Shown in pieces: positions 25,120 to 33,659 of a stretch of 64,000 nucleotides of DNA; position 1 is the stretch's first letter; each line of letters opens with the position of its first letter. The notes beneath the pieces are model-generated. The model worked only from the letters and a program-made list of their open reading frames with translations, ran no database searches and had not been told where the DNA came from. The translations under genes were made by a program, and so were the position numbers. Source of the DNA: Aestuariibaculum lutulentum (GTDB taxonomy: Bacteria > Bacteroidota > Bacteroidia > Flavobacteriales > Flavobacteriaceae); assembly GCF_032926325.1 (NCBI RefSeq), contig NZ_CP136709.1:2003501-2067500 (forward strand), written 5' to 3'.

Positions 25120-26460
25120 ATGCATTTAATTAATGAATTACTTACATTTGGTTCTAAAACTGAACACGATTTAGAACACGATTTGGAACACAAAGCCCCA
25201 TTTTCAATCCCAAAAATTTACGATGCCGATGGCGATTTAACGAAACGATGGTATGTTTATTTTTCCTATTTAGATCCTAAAACAGGAAAGATGAAACGTC
25301 AGAAAAACATCTATGGTCAAGTTAATCGTCATAAAACAAAGGAGGCACGTTATGCATTGTTAGCACTTTATAAAAAGCGTTTATTAAAATTATTAAAGGA
25401 AGGCTATAATCCTTTTGTTGATAATACGGAACATTATAAAGCCCAACAGCAAAAGGAACAAGAAGTCAATAAAGTTAAAGCTCCTGCAAAGCCAATCGAA
25501 AATAAAGCGGTTTTAAAGGAAGAAGAACCTAAGGAAGTACAAGAACCTTCAATGAGTTTAAAAGAGGCCTTAGACTATGCTTTAAAGCTTAAAAAGAATT
25601 TGGTGAGTGAGCGTACTTTAGTTGATTACACTAACCGTTGCAAACTCTTTGAAACTTGGGTAAACGAACATCATGCAGATATTAAAGGAATTGATCAGGT
25701 ATCTAAAATGATGGTTGTAGCGTTTCTAAACGACGTGCAACTCAATACTTCTCCACGGAATAGAAACAATTACAGAACCTGTTTAAGTACCATATTCCAA
25801 ACTTTAGAGGGGAATGAAATCATCGATAAGAACTTCGTTAAAAATATTCCGAAATTACAGTCCAATCCAGAGCGACATAAAACCTTTACTCAAAAACAGG
25901 AAAATGACATTTTTGAGCTTTTAGAGGATAAGGACCCAGTGCTATTACTTTTTATCAAGTTTATAGCCTATGTTTTTTTAAGACCTAAAGAAGTCTGTAG
26001 ACTTAAAGTTGGTGATATTGATTTAGATGAAAATATTCTGAAGATAAAAGTTAAAACCAAAACATTAAAAACTAAAATTGTTCCTGAAATATTGCTTAAG
26101 GAATTAGAGAAGGTTTTAAAGGGATTAGATAAGGATACCTATTTGTTTACACCGAAAACATTTGGAGGAAAATGGGAAGCTTCTTTAGAGGCTAGACGAG
26201 ATTATTTCAGTAAACGATTTAAAGCTGTCGTTAAAGATCATTTTGGCTTTAATCAGGATTATGGTTTATATAGCTTTAGACATACCTACATCACTAAAGT
26301 GTACAGAGCACTCGTAAAGGAGTCGTCACCATTTGCAGCTAAGAGTAAACTGATGCAAATTACAGGACACACCAATATGAACGCATTGGAAAAGTATTTG
26401 CGAGATATTGATGCCGAACTACCAGAAGATTATTCACAATTGTTAAATACTAAAGCATGA
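25120..26460 (+). CDS. int: Tyrosine recombinase (island integrase)
   Basis: A 446-residue site-specific recombinase. The N-terminal region has an arm-binding-like part (about 30-75: TKRWYVYFSY, GKMKRQKNIYGQ), followed by a lysine-rich linker, a SAM-like core-binding domain (about 145-255) and the catalytic domain. Catalytic residues are Arg288 in FLRPKEV, Arg387-His388 in YSFRHTY, His417 in GHTNMNALEKY and the nucleophile Tyr426. The first box-II histidine is Tyr384, as in many Bacteroidota integrases. The start is uncertain: the ATG at 25120 lies at the end of a terminator, and the repeated EHDLEHDLEH near the N-terminus is encoded by the 12-bp iterons. It overlaps the next gene by 4 bases (ATGA). 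Confidence 0.95.
   Translation: MHLINELLTFGSKTEHDLEHDLEHKAPFSIPKIYDADGDLTKRWYVYFSYLDPKTGKMKRQKNIYGQVNRHKTKEARYALLALYKKRLLKLLKEGYNPFVDNTEHYKAQQQKEQEVNKVKAPAKPIENKAVLKEEEPKEVQEPSMSLKEALDYALKLKKNLVSERTLVDYTNRCKLFETWVNEHHADIKGIDQVSKMMVVAFLNDVQLNTSPRNRNNYRTCLSTIFQTLEGNEIIDKNFVKNIPKLQSNPERHKTFTQKQENDIFELLEDKDPVLLLFIKFIAYVFLRPKEVCRLKVGDIDLDENILKIKVKTKTLKTKIVPEILLKELEKVLKGLDKDTYLFTPKTFGGKWEASLEARRDYFSKRFKAVVKDHFGFNQDYGLYSFRHTYITKVYRALVKESSPFAAKSKLMQITGHTNMNALEKYLRDIDAELPEDYSQLLNTKA
25143..25150 (+). promoter_or_regulatory. Putative -7 element inside the annotated integrase start
   Basis: TACATTTG matches TAnnTTTG exactly. A transcript from here would begin near 25157, inside the iteron block and after the ATG at 25120, implying a later start such as the TTG at 25183. 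No clear -33 element. Confidence 0.35.
25162..25191 (+). repeat. Left iterons: three GAACAC boxes at 12-bp spacing
   Basis: GAACAC begins at 25162, 25174 and 25186, with GATTTR spacers, about 97 bases inside attL. The same array occurs 62 bases inside attR. Likely arm-type binding sites for the integrase; they also code the EHDLEHDLEH stretch. Confidence 0.75.
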
Positions 26461-27134
26461 CCCAAGGCAATGATTTAGAAGTGTTGGTACTAGGTATATA
26501 CCGACCAAGCCTGTTTTATATTCCAAATAATATATTTCCGGATTTAACCCCGGAACAGGAAAAGGAATTTAACGACTATAGAGTAATAAATGCTGTAGGG
26601 GTTTTAAAAGCTAATGGTGATACCACCTATGCTAATAAATGCTCACCAACGGTTGAGCTGTTAAGCAAGCCAACCCAGCTTGAAAATAATGTATATCAGT
26701 TACAGAAGCTAAGAGACGAACTTTCAAAAGAGACATTTGATTATTTGCTTGGGGAATATCAAAAACATATACTTACCTGCAAGTATGTTTATGATTGGTT
26801 ATTAAACAATACCAATGAAGCGATTAACGAAGTTACAAAGGAAGAATTAAGCTTGTTTAAACTACAACTGGATTGGATTAGTATTCATATTGATAAAGTT
26901 CAGGCTGTTTTCCGTTTAGATAGAAAACAAATAGAAGAAACTCCAGAAGAATTAACAGAACTACCTGCATCTGTTTTCAATAACAAAGTCTATAACAATA
27001 TTTTAAAGATAGAGAACTTATCGAAAGATAAAGCCTCCAAAGCAAAAAAGACAAAAAAGGCAAATTTACCTAGTGAACAAGATATTGATGTTTATCTGTT
27101 AGAAACCGTATTTAATGTCAATTTCAAGGAATAA
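26457..27134 (+). CDS. Unknown protein of the integration module
   Basis: 225 residues, no signal peptide or membrane helix, mostly helical by composition. A tyrosine/proline-rich start (YRPSLFYIPNNIFPDLTPEQE) is followed by helices around 70-170 and a lysine-rich stretch (KDKASKAKKTKKA, about 194-206) before an acidic C-terminus. I recognise no family. It starts at the ATGA overlap with the integrase stop, so it is translationally coupled to it, and a ribbon-helix-helix gene follows 27 bases later. By position it may act in integration or excision, for instance as a directionality factor partner; this is inference. Confidence 0.7.
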   Translation: MTQGNDLEVLVLGIYRPSLFYIPNNIFPDLTPEQEKEFNDYRVINAVGVLKANGDTTYANKCSPTVELLSKPTQLENNVYQLQKLRDELSKETFDYLLGEYQKHILTCKYVYDWLLNNTNEAINEVTKEELSLFKLQLDWISIHIDKVQAVFRLDRKQIEETPEELTELPASVFNNKVYNNILKIENLSKDKASKAKKTKKANLPSEQDIDVYLLETVFNVNFKE

Positions 27135-27161
27135 AATCCCACATAGCAACCCAGAGATATC

Positions 27162-27698
27162 ATGAGCAAAAAATACCCAGTAAAAAATACTGATCCATCA
27201 GTAAATTTACGTCTGTCGCAAGAATTAAAAGATACCATACAAGCGGAAGCAGCTAAAAGGAATACAACTGTTTCAAAGTACTTAAGAGAATTACTTGAGA
27301 ATATTTATAGTGGTGATTATTGCAGATATGAAACGCTAAAAGATAAGGTTGAAAACTTTTTGTTTTCCAAAGACTTCATACAGCTTGTTGTCTGGATTTA
27401 TAGCAAACGCTATAAAAGAGAAAAAACAGAATCCAATGAAGATCTTGATAGGTATATCGCCACCTTAAAACAAGTTCATACTCATGTTCCGGATTATCTT
27501 GTTAGAGAGTTTGACAAAGTACTACAAGATGTTATGAAAGTAAGGTATGAAGAAAGTGAATATTCATATCAAAGTTTTCGGTTTTTAGAAACTAGTTTAG
27601 AAAAGGACAGGTTTGATTTAAAGCTGTTAGAACAGTTTCTTCTAGATGACGAAGCATTAAGAGAATTTGTGTTAGCAGAGACTAATAAATTGGGATAA
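27162..27698 (+). CDS. Ribbon-helix-helix (CopG/Arc-type) DNA-binding protein
   Basis: 178 residues. The N-terminal 45 have the RHH pattern: a beta strand (VNLRLSQ) followed by two helices (ELKDTIQAEAAKRNTTVSKYLRELLENIY). The remaining 130 residues are charged, helical and of unknown fold. As third gene of the integrase cluster it could repress the module or serve as the recombination directionality factor. An AT-rich array of TGTGATA boxes lies 37 bases downstream of its stop and could be its operator. Confidence 0.75.
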   Translation: MSKKYPVKNTDPSVNLRLSQELKDTIQAEAAKRNTTVSKYLRELLENIYSGDYCRYETLKDKVENFLFSKDFIQLVVWIYSKRYKREKTESNEDLDRYIATLKQVHTHVPDYLVREFDKVLQDVMKVRYEESEYSYQSFRFLETSLEKDRFDLKLLEQFLLDDEALREFVLAETNKLG

Positions 27699-27735
27699 AA
27701 CATCGAAAACCAATCAAAATTACAACTAAAAAACT

Positions 27736-27778
27736 TGTGATATTTTATGTGATAAATTTGTGATAAAAAATTATCACA
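27736..27778 (+). repeat. TGTGATA repeat array with terminal inverted copy
   Basis: Direct copies of TGTGATA begin at 27736, 27748 and 27759, followed by the inverse TATCACA at 27772-27778. The last direct copy and the inverse form a 10-bp hairpin TTTGTGATAA/TTATCACAAA. Helical-turn spacing suggests a protein binding site. Confidence 0.55.
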
Positions 27779-27793
27779 AAAATAAAAGTAGTC

Positions 27794-27866
27794 TGGTGTT
27801 GATGACAATTGTAGTCGAAAAACACTATTTTTAATAGGTTTTACGCGGTATTAGGTAGTTGCACCC
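27794..27866 (+). repeat. Imperfect 73-bp element, island copy
   Basis: Shares about 70% of positions with 59041-59114 in the same orientation, including the block ACAATTGTAGTC and the end GTAGTTGYACCC. It lies between the integration module and the cargo. Function unknown. Confidence 0.6.
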
Positions 27867-27883
27867 ATTATTGGGTGTTTTTT
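27862..27883 (+). terminator. Intrinsic terminator of the integration module
   Basis: CACCCA, loop TTAT, TGGGTG, followed by T6. It ends the int-orf-RHH transcript before the convergent sensor gene. Confidence 0.7.
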
Positions 27884-27984
27884 ATTTGTGTGATACAAAT
27901 GGTTTTTTTTATTTAGGATTTTGTTTCGAAGAAATTTTTATAAATTTCGAAGTAGGAATAGGATGCTGTCATATAAATTAAATA

Positions 27985-30900
27985 TTAGGACTCATCAATT
28001 TTTGACGGTAGAATTCCATACTTTTCCTTAAATAGTTTTCTAAAATATTTTACACTATTAAATCCAACTTCAAAAGAAGCTTGAGAAACGTTTAGATTAC
28101 TATGTTTTATTAAATTATAAGCTTTTTCTAATTTAATGTCTTGAATTAATTCATTTACAGTTTTTCCTGTAAGGGCTTTTATTTTTCTATATAAAGAAGT
28201 TTTACTCATTCCAATTTCATGGTAGATGTCGTTTATATTAGATTTGTTTTGAATAACATGTTCTAAAATAACTTGATTAAATCTATCTAAAAAAGCTTTT
28301 TCCGTATCGAGGAGGCTCTCATTTTCTAAACCTAAGATGGGTTTATCTGTGTTGTTGCTAAAATAATCTTTAAGTTTTAATCGATTTTTGATTAGGTTCT
28401 CTATTCGTGTTTTTAAAATTTTGGAATTGAAAGGTTTGGTTATGTAGTCATCAGCCCCTTCTTTATAACCTTCGTTAATTCCTTCAGTGTTTCCAATGGC
28501 TGTTAACAGCACAATAGGGATGTGGGATGTTGTTTGTTCTTTTTTCAGTGTTTTGCATAAATCGAATCCATCTTTTAGAGGCATCATAACATCTGAAATA
28601 ACTAGGTCAGGAACGTATTTTATGGCTTTTTTTATTCCTTCAGCACCGTTCTCGGCAAAAATTAAATCATAATTATCGTTTAAAATATTAGACAAAAACA
28701 AAAGAATATTCTTGTTGTCATCTACAATAAGTATTAAACTTCTGTTTTTATCTGTATTTATTTTCGATTTTAATGATATTTCCTCTAAATCTTGATCTCT
28801 AATAGCCCAGATTTCTGAGGTTTCATTTAATACATTGGTATTTTCTTCTTCTAATATTGGTTTATAACTATCCTTTTGGGTTTTTTCGGTAAAGGCATCG
28901 AATGGAATATCAAGAGTAAAAGTCGCTCCATGATTATATTTGCTATTAACTTTTAAAGTTCCTAAATGTAATTCAGCAAATTGCTTTGATAAAGCTAAAC
29001 CAATGCCTGACCCTTTTTTTCTATTGTTAGAATTGGATTGATAGTACCAATCAAATATATGTGGTAGGTCTTGTTTTAAAATACCTTTTCCAGAATCTGA
29101 TACGGAAATTTGTACATGTTTATCAATTGAACGTAATATTACAATGACCGTTCCGTTCCTTTCCGAATATTTGAAGGCATTAGAGAGTAAATTATATAGG
29201 ATTATCTCTATTTTTTCTATATCACACCAGATATAAATATCTTCTTTAGGTTTTTCAAAATTAAGTATGATGCCCCTGGATTTCGCTAGCGATTTATATT
29301 TGTTTAGAATTACAGAGATATGACTTGTTAAATTAGCTTGATCGATGGAAAGTTGATTAAGCCCAATTTCTGATTTTCTAAATTCTAAAAGTTTTTGAAT
29401 GTTATTTAGGAGGTAGTTTGAGTTTGAAAGAACCATTTTAAGTTGTTCTTTTTGTTTCTTTTTTTCAACTTTCTCTATTAAATCTTCAATTGGAGCTATA
29501 ATTAAACTTAAGGGCGTTTTTAATTCATGTGAGAAACTAGTAAAAAATCTTGCGCGTTCTTGATTTAAATCGTTTTCTAACTGACGCTGCTTTTTTTCAA
29601 AAATTAATGAATTTTTTAATTTGATACGTTCTGCATAATATTTGGTTCCAAACCAAATTAAAATAATCATTAAAGTTAAAAGCATAAAGTATGCTGTAGG
29701 GGTGCGCCAAAAGGGAGGCGTAATTGTAATTAACAGGTTGTTTGTAACAGTTTTTTCTGGATTTATTTCTCCTTTTACAATAAGATCATAATTCCCAGGA
29801 GGGAGTTTACTTAAATTAATAGAATTATTATTCTCAATATTAATCCATTGATTTTGATAGCCATTAAGTAGGTAGGAGTATTTTATGTTTTGAGAATGTG
29901 GGTACTTAAGAACACTAAAATCAATGGTAATCAAAGTCTGTTTGTGGTTGAAGATGACGTGTTTTAAATATGGAAGGGATTGATTTAATTGATCTTTAAT
30001 CTTTTTTGGAGATATTTCAATTTTTTCATTAAATACTTTTATAGTTTCAAAAATTAGTGGTGTTTCTATTGTTGAGTTGAATAATTTGTCAGGATTAATA
30101 ATATATAGACCGTTATTACTACCAAAATACAGTAAACCATTTTTAGTTTTACAGGCAGCACCAACATTAAAATCGCTTTGGGGAATGTTGTCAAACGAGT
30201 TTAAATTATTTATTGATTCTGTAGAAAGATTGAAATAACTTAGTCCATTGAAAGTACCTAACCATATTTCATTATCGTTTCTGTAGACCATATTATTTAT
30301 GGTGTTATTACTTAAGCCATCCTTAAATGAATAATTTTTAACTTTTCTGCTCTTCGGATAGAGTTTAAAAAGCCCTTCGTAAGCAGAACCCATTAAAATT
30401 GTATTATCAGGTAAAAGTTCAATAGAGAATATGATGTTTCCATTGAGCCCCTCGGTGTTATCAGCTTTGAAAATTTCTTTAGATTTTGTCTTAGGGTTAA
30501 ATTTTATAACACCATCTCCATAAGTAGCCATCCAAATATTGCCATTTTTGTCTTCGGTAAAATCTCGAATATCAATTTTGCCTAATTCAGAAATATAATC
30601 AAATTCATCTTTGGCTTCGTTGTACCAGTAAAGTCCGCCTCTGTTCGTGCCAATCCAAATACTTTTTTGATGATCTTCATAGATTGTATTTACTTTATAT
30701 CCATTTTCTACGGATCCTTGAAGATACTTTTTTGCATTGCCAGATAAGGTATCAAGAAGATTAAGGCCTCCTCTGTAAGTTCCAATCCATATTCTTCTTT
30801 TACTGTCTTCTAAAACAGAATAAATATAATTGCTCGATAGACTTTTGGGGTTGGAAGTATCATGGGTAAAGTATTTAAATTTTCCTGTTTTTGGATTAAG

Positions 30901-32097
30901 TAAATTGACACCACCTCCATCTGTTGCAATCCAAATATCTCCATTGGAACCTTCAAAGATGTTTCTTATATAATTACAATTTATAGAGATAGGTGAATTT
31001 GTGAATTTTTCTTTGTAATGTTCTATAGGTGTGTCTTTGGGGTTTACAAAGTATAAACCAAAGCTAGTTCCAATCCACATACAATCGTCTTTGTCTCTTA
31101 ATATTGAAGAGATTCCTCTACCTTGAAAATTATTACCGTTTTGGTTGGGTAAATACCATTTTATAAACTTATTACCGTTTTGATAAGTATTTAAGTTAAT
31201 GATATTAATACCACCATTTTGGGTGCCAACCCACATATTTCCTTGATAATCCTGTTCGAAAGATAGAATTTCTTTGTCGCTTAAGCCTTGATGTTCCGAA
31301 TCGCCAATATTAATATGTATTCTTTCTTGGTCTTCAGTGATTATTATAATTCCGTTTCTTGTTCCAATCCATAAATTCTCTTCATTATCCAAGAATAAGC
31401 AGTTTATTTTATTTAGTTCATTATTTCCAAGTGAGATACGTTGAACCGACTTGGTGTCATAGTTAATTTTATTTAAACCATTGTTAAAAGTGCCTACCCA
31501 TAGAGTGTTTTTGTTAAGTAGTAAACATGAAATGTTGTTTGAAGAAAGACTGTTTTCTTTATCAGGGTCATGAGTTAAAATTTCACTGTTTTCTGCATTA
31601 TAAGGGGGGAAAAATTGAACCCCTTCTCCATAAATACCTAAAATAATTTCTGAATTTCTCCCAAATTCAATGCAACTCAAACTTTCTCTTATTAATCCGT
31701 TTTTCTCATCGATTAAATTGAAAGATTCATCTTTAGGATTATATATGTTTATACCTTCTCCAGTAGCAATAAAGAGATTGCCTTTTGCGTCGAATTTTGA
31801 TTGTTGAATGAAATTATAATTTAGGCTGTTTTCAGTGTTGTTTTCCTTTTTGTACTGATAAAAATTTTTCCCATTATACCTATTTAAACCATCGAAAGTT
31901 GAAACCCAGATGTATCCTAGAGAGTCTTGGGCTAAATCCGTAATAAGATTATTTGAAAGTCCTGACTCAACATTAAAGTGTTCAAATTTTAAATTTTTCT
32001 TCTCAGAAAATAAATTATTGTGTACGGAGTTTTGAGAGTAACAAACTACTTCAATAATGAGAAACACTAATATAATAATGTTGTTTTTTGATATCAT
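27985..32097 (-). CDS. Hybrid two-component system sensor/regulator (HTCS) of a polysaccharide locus
   Basis: A single 1370-residue protein that joins sensor kinase and regulator and spans the inner membrane. Order: signal peptide (1-22), a periplasmic double seven-bladed propeller of Reg_prop repeats (about 45-680; GYIWVSTFDGLNRYN, ENLWIGTRNGI), a Y_Y_Y domain (about 710-775), one transmembrane helix (about 790-808), HisKA with phosphorylated His857 in FSHELKTP, HATPase (GSGIGLALSK), a receiver with Asp1169 in VISDVMMPLKDG, and a C-terminal AraC-type helix-turn-helix (about 1265-1370). HTCS proteins bind an oligosaccharide in the periplasm and activate the adjacent SusCD operon. It is divergent from the GH88 gene. 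Confidence 0.96.
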   Translation of the reverse strand: MISKNNIIILVFLIIEVVCYSQNSVHNNLFSEKKNLKFEHFNVESGLSNNLITDLAQDSLGYIWVSTFDGLNRYNGKNFYQYKKENNTENSLNYNFIQQSKFDAKGNLFIATGEGINIYNPKDESFNLIDEKNGLIRESLSCIEFGRNSEIILGIYGEGVQFFPPYNAENSEILTHDPDKENSLSSNNISCLLLNKNTLWVGTFNNGLNKINYDTKSVQRISLGNNELNKINCLFLDNEENLWIGTRNGIIIITEDQERIHINIGDSEHQGLSDKEILSFEQDYQGNMWVGTQNGGINIINLNTYQNGNKFIKWYLPNQNGNNFQGRGISSILRDKDDCMWIGTSFGLYFVNPKDTPIEHYKEKFTNSPISINCNYIRNIFEGSNGDIWIATDGGGVNLLNPKTGKFKYFTHDTSNPKSLSSNYIYSVLEDSKRRIWIGTYRGGLNLLDTLSGNAKKYLQGSVENGYKVNTIYEDHQKSIWIGTNRGGLYWYNEAKDEFDYISELGKIDIRDFTEDKNGNIWMATYGDGVIKFNPKTKSKEIFKADNTEGLNGNIIFSIELLPDNTILMGSAYEGLFKLYPKSRKVKNYSFKDGLSNNTINNMVYRNDNEIWLGTFNGLSYFNLSTESINNLNSFDNIPQSDFNVGAACKTKNGLLYFGSNNGLYIINPDKLFNSTIETPLIFETIKVFNEKIEISPKKIKDQLNQSLPYLKHVIFNHKQTLITIDFSVLKYPHSQNIKYSYLLNGYQNQWINIENNNSINLSKLPPGNYDLIVKGEINPEKTVTNNLLITITPPFWRTPTAYFMLLTLMIILIWFGTKYYAERIKLKNSLIFEKKQRQLENDLNQERARFFTSFSHELKTPLSLIIAPIEDLIEKVEKKKQKEQLKMVLSNSNYLLNNIQKLLEFRKSEIGLNQLSIDQANLTSHISVILNKYKSLAKSRGIILNFEKPKEDIYIWCDIEKIEIILYNLLSNAFKYSERNGTVIVILRSIDKHVQISVSDSGKGILKQDLPHIFDWYYQSNSNNRKKGSGIGLALSKQFAELHLGTLKVNSKYNHGATFTLDIPFDAFTEKTQKDSYKPILEEENTNVLNETSEIWAIRDQDLEEISLKSKINTDKNRSLILIVDDNKNILLFLSNILNDNYDLIFAENGAEGIKKAIKYVPDLVISDVMMPLKDGFDLCKTLKKEQTTSHIPIVLLTAIGNTEGINEGYKEGADDYITKPFNSKILKTRIENLIKNRLKLKDYFSNNTDKPILGLENESLLDTEKAFLDRFNQVILEHVIQNKSNINDIYHEIGMSKTSLYRKIKALTGKTVNELIQDIKLEKAYNLIKHSNLNVSQASFEVGFNSVKYFRKLFKEKYGILPSKIDES

Positions 32098-32316
32098 TTG
32101 TTATTTTTCTTCAAAGTAAATGGGTTATTCAATGGAGGTTTTGTTTAATAGGTTATTTGTTTGTTTTTTAGTGATTTATACTTGTGTGGGTTTGTGTTGT
32201 TTTCCGGATTGGATCATTTGTACCCCAAATTTTAATCAATCGTGGACCTTCTATTTGTTATAGTTGTTACATTTTTGAACCAAAGCTTTTATAAGTGTTA
32301 AAAGTACTTTTAAAAA

Positions 32317-32324
32317 TAGCTTTG
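32317..32324 (+). promoter_or_regulatory. Putative -7 element for the GH88-susCD operon
   Basis: TAGCTTTG fits TAnnTTTG, 38 bases before the GH88 ATG. The -33 region lacks TTTG, as expected of a promoter needing an activator such as the divergent HTCS. Confidence 0.45.
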
Positions 32325-32362
32325 ACCAATTAAACCAAATTAAATATACATAAAACTAATAA

Positions 32363-33559
32363 ATGAGAAAAAGTACTCCTTTTTATCTAGTCTTATTATT
32401 TGTAATCTATTCATGTGGAAAAAGTAATGTTTCAATAGATACTAAGATATATGAAACTTTAGAGCTTTCCTCAAAGCAATACAAATTTATGTCCCAAAAC
32501 CTTCCAAAAGGTAGGTATCCCAAAACATTTGAAAATAATGCTTTAGAAACTAGTGGTTCTGGTTGGTGGTGTAGTGGATTTTACCCGGGTATACTGTTGT
32601 ATTTAGACGAAATTAATGAAAATAAAACTTTTCAATCAGAAATAGAAAGGGTGCTTAATGATTTGAAAGTTGAGCAATACAATACTTCCACGCACGATCT
32701 TGGTTTTATGATGTTTTGCAGTTTTGGTAATGCACAACGTTTGAATCCAAATCCAAAGTATGAACAAATTTTAATGAATAGTGCGAAATCTTTGATTACG
32801 AGGTATGATAAAAATGTAAAATGTATTCGGTCATGGGATAGTGCTCCTTGGAATAAGGCAGATGAAAATGATCTTGTAGTTATCATAGATAATATGATGA
32901 ACTTAGAACTTTTATTTTGGGCTACCAAGCATAGTGGGGACAGTTTATACTATGATATAGCAGTTGAGCATGCTAATAAAACGATGAAAAATCATTTCAG
33001 AGATGATTTTAGTTCATATCATGAAGTTATATATGATGAATCTACTGGAGAAGTAAAAGAACAAATTACTAATCAAGGAGCGGCAGATAATTCTTCATGG
33101 GCTAGAGGTCAATCTTGGGGTTTGTATGGTTTTACTGTTATGTATAGGGAAACAAAAAATCCAAAATATTTAAAACAAGCAGAACAAATTGCTAATTACA
33201 TTCTGAATCACCCTAATTTACCTTTAGATATGGTGCCTTATTGGGATTTTAATGCCCCGAATATTCCAAATGAACTAAGAGATTCTTCAGCAGCTTCTAT
33301 AAACGCTTCTGCATTATTTGAACTATCGACTTTCTTTACTGGAGAGAAACAGAAGCAATTTTATAAAGCTGCCACAAAAATTTTAAACAGTTTACTAACT
33401 CCCCAATATTTGGTACAGGATGAATCTCAAGGAGGGTTTTTATTAAAACATGGGTTGGGTAATATGCCTAATAAAACAGAGATAGATGTGCCCTTGACCT
33501 ATGGTGATTACTATTTTATAGAGGCTATGGTGAGATATAAAAAATTAAAAAACATTTAA
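32363..33559 (+). CDS. Glycoside hydrolase family 88 unsaturated glucuronyl hydrolase
   Basis: Removes the 4,5-unsaturated uronic acid left at the non-reducing end by a polysaccharide lyase, through hydration of the double bond. 398 residues; lipoprotein signal with Cys18 (VIYSCGK), then an (alpha/alpha)6-barrel. The two catalytic aspartates of the family are visible: Asp112 in STHDLGFM and Asp176 in VVIIDNMMN. Family landmarks are YPGILLYLDE, DNSSWARGQSWGLYG and the C-terminal PLTYGDYYFIEAM. It is first in the PUL operon and implies that a lyase acts in the same pathway; the BNR protein at 38584 is the candidate. Confidence 0.93.
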   Translation: MRKSTPFYLVLLFVIYSCGKSNVSIDTKIYETLELSSKQYKFMSQNLPKGRYPKTFENNALETSGSGWWCSGFYPGILLYLDEINENKTFQSEIERVLNDLKVEQYNTSTHDLGFMMFCSFGNAQRLNPNPKYEQILMNSAKSLITRYDKNVKCIRSWDSAPWNKADENDLVVIIDNMMNLELLFWATKHSGDSLYYDIAVEHANKTMKNHFRDDFSSYHEVIYDESTGEVKEQITNQGAADNSSWARGQSWGLYGFTVMYRETKNPKYLKQAEQIANYILNHPNLPLDMVPYWDFNAPNIPNELRDSSAASINASALFELSTFFTGEKQKQFYKAATKILNSLLTPQYLVQDESQGGFLLKHGLGNMPNKTEIDVPLTYGDYYFIEAMVRYKKLKNI

Positions 33560-33659
33560 AATAAATAAATATGATGTGACAATTAAAGCAAAACCAACTC
33601 ATGATTTTCTTATTTAGGAAATCAATTTATCAACAAACTCTAAATAATTAAACTAAAAA

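Noticed and set aside
27736..27778. CRISPR-like repeats
   Set aside because: The repeat unit is 7 bases with 4-5 base gaps and no cas genes are present; no CRISPR array exists in the window.
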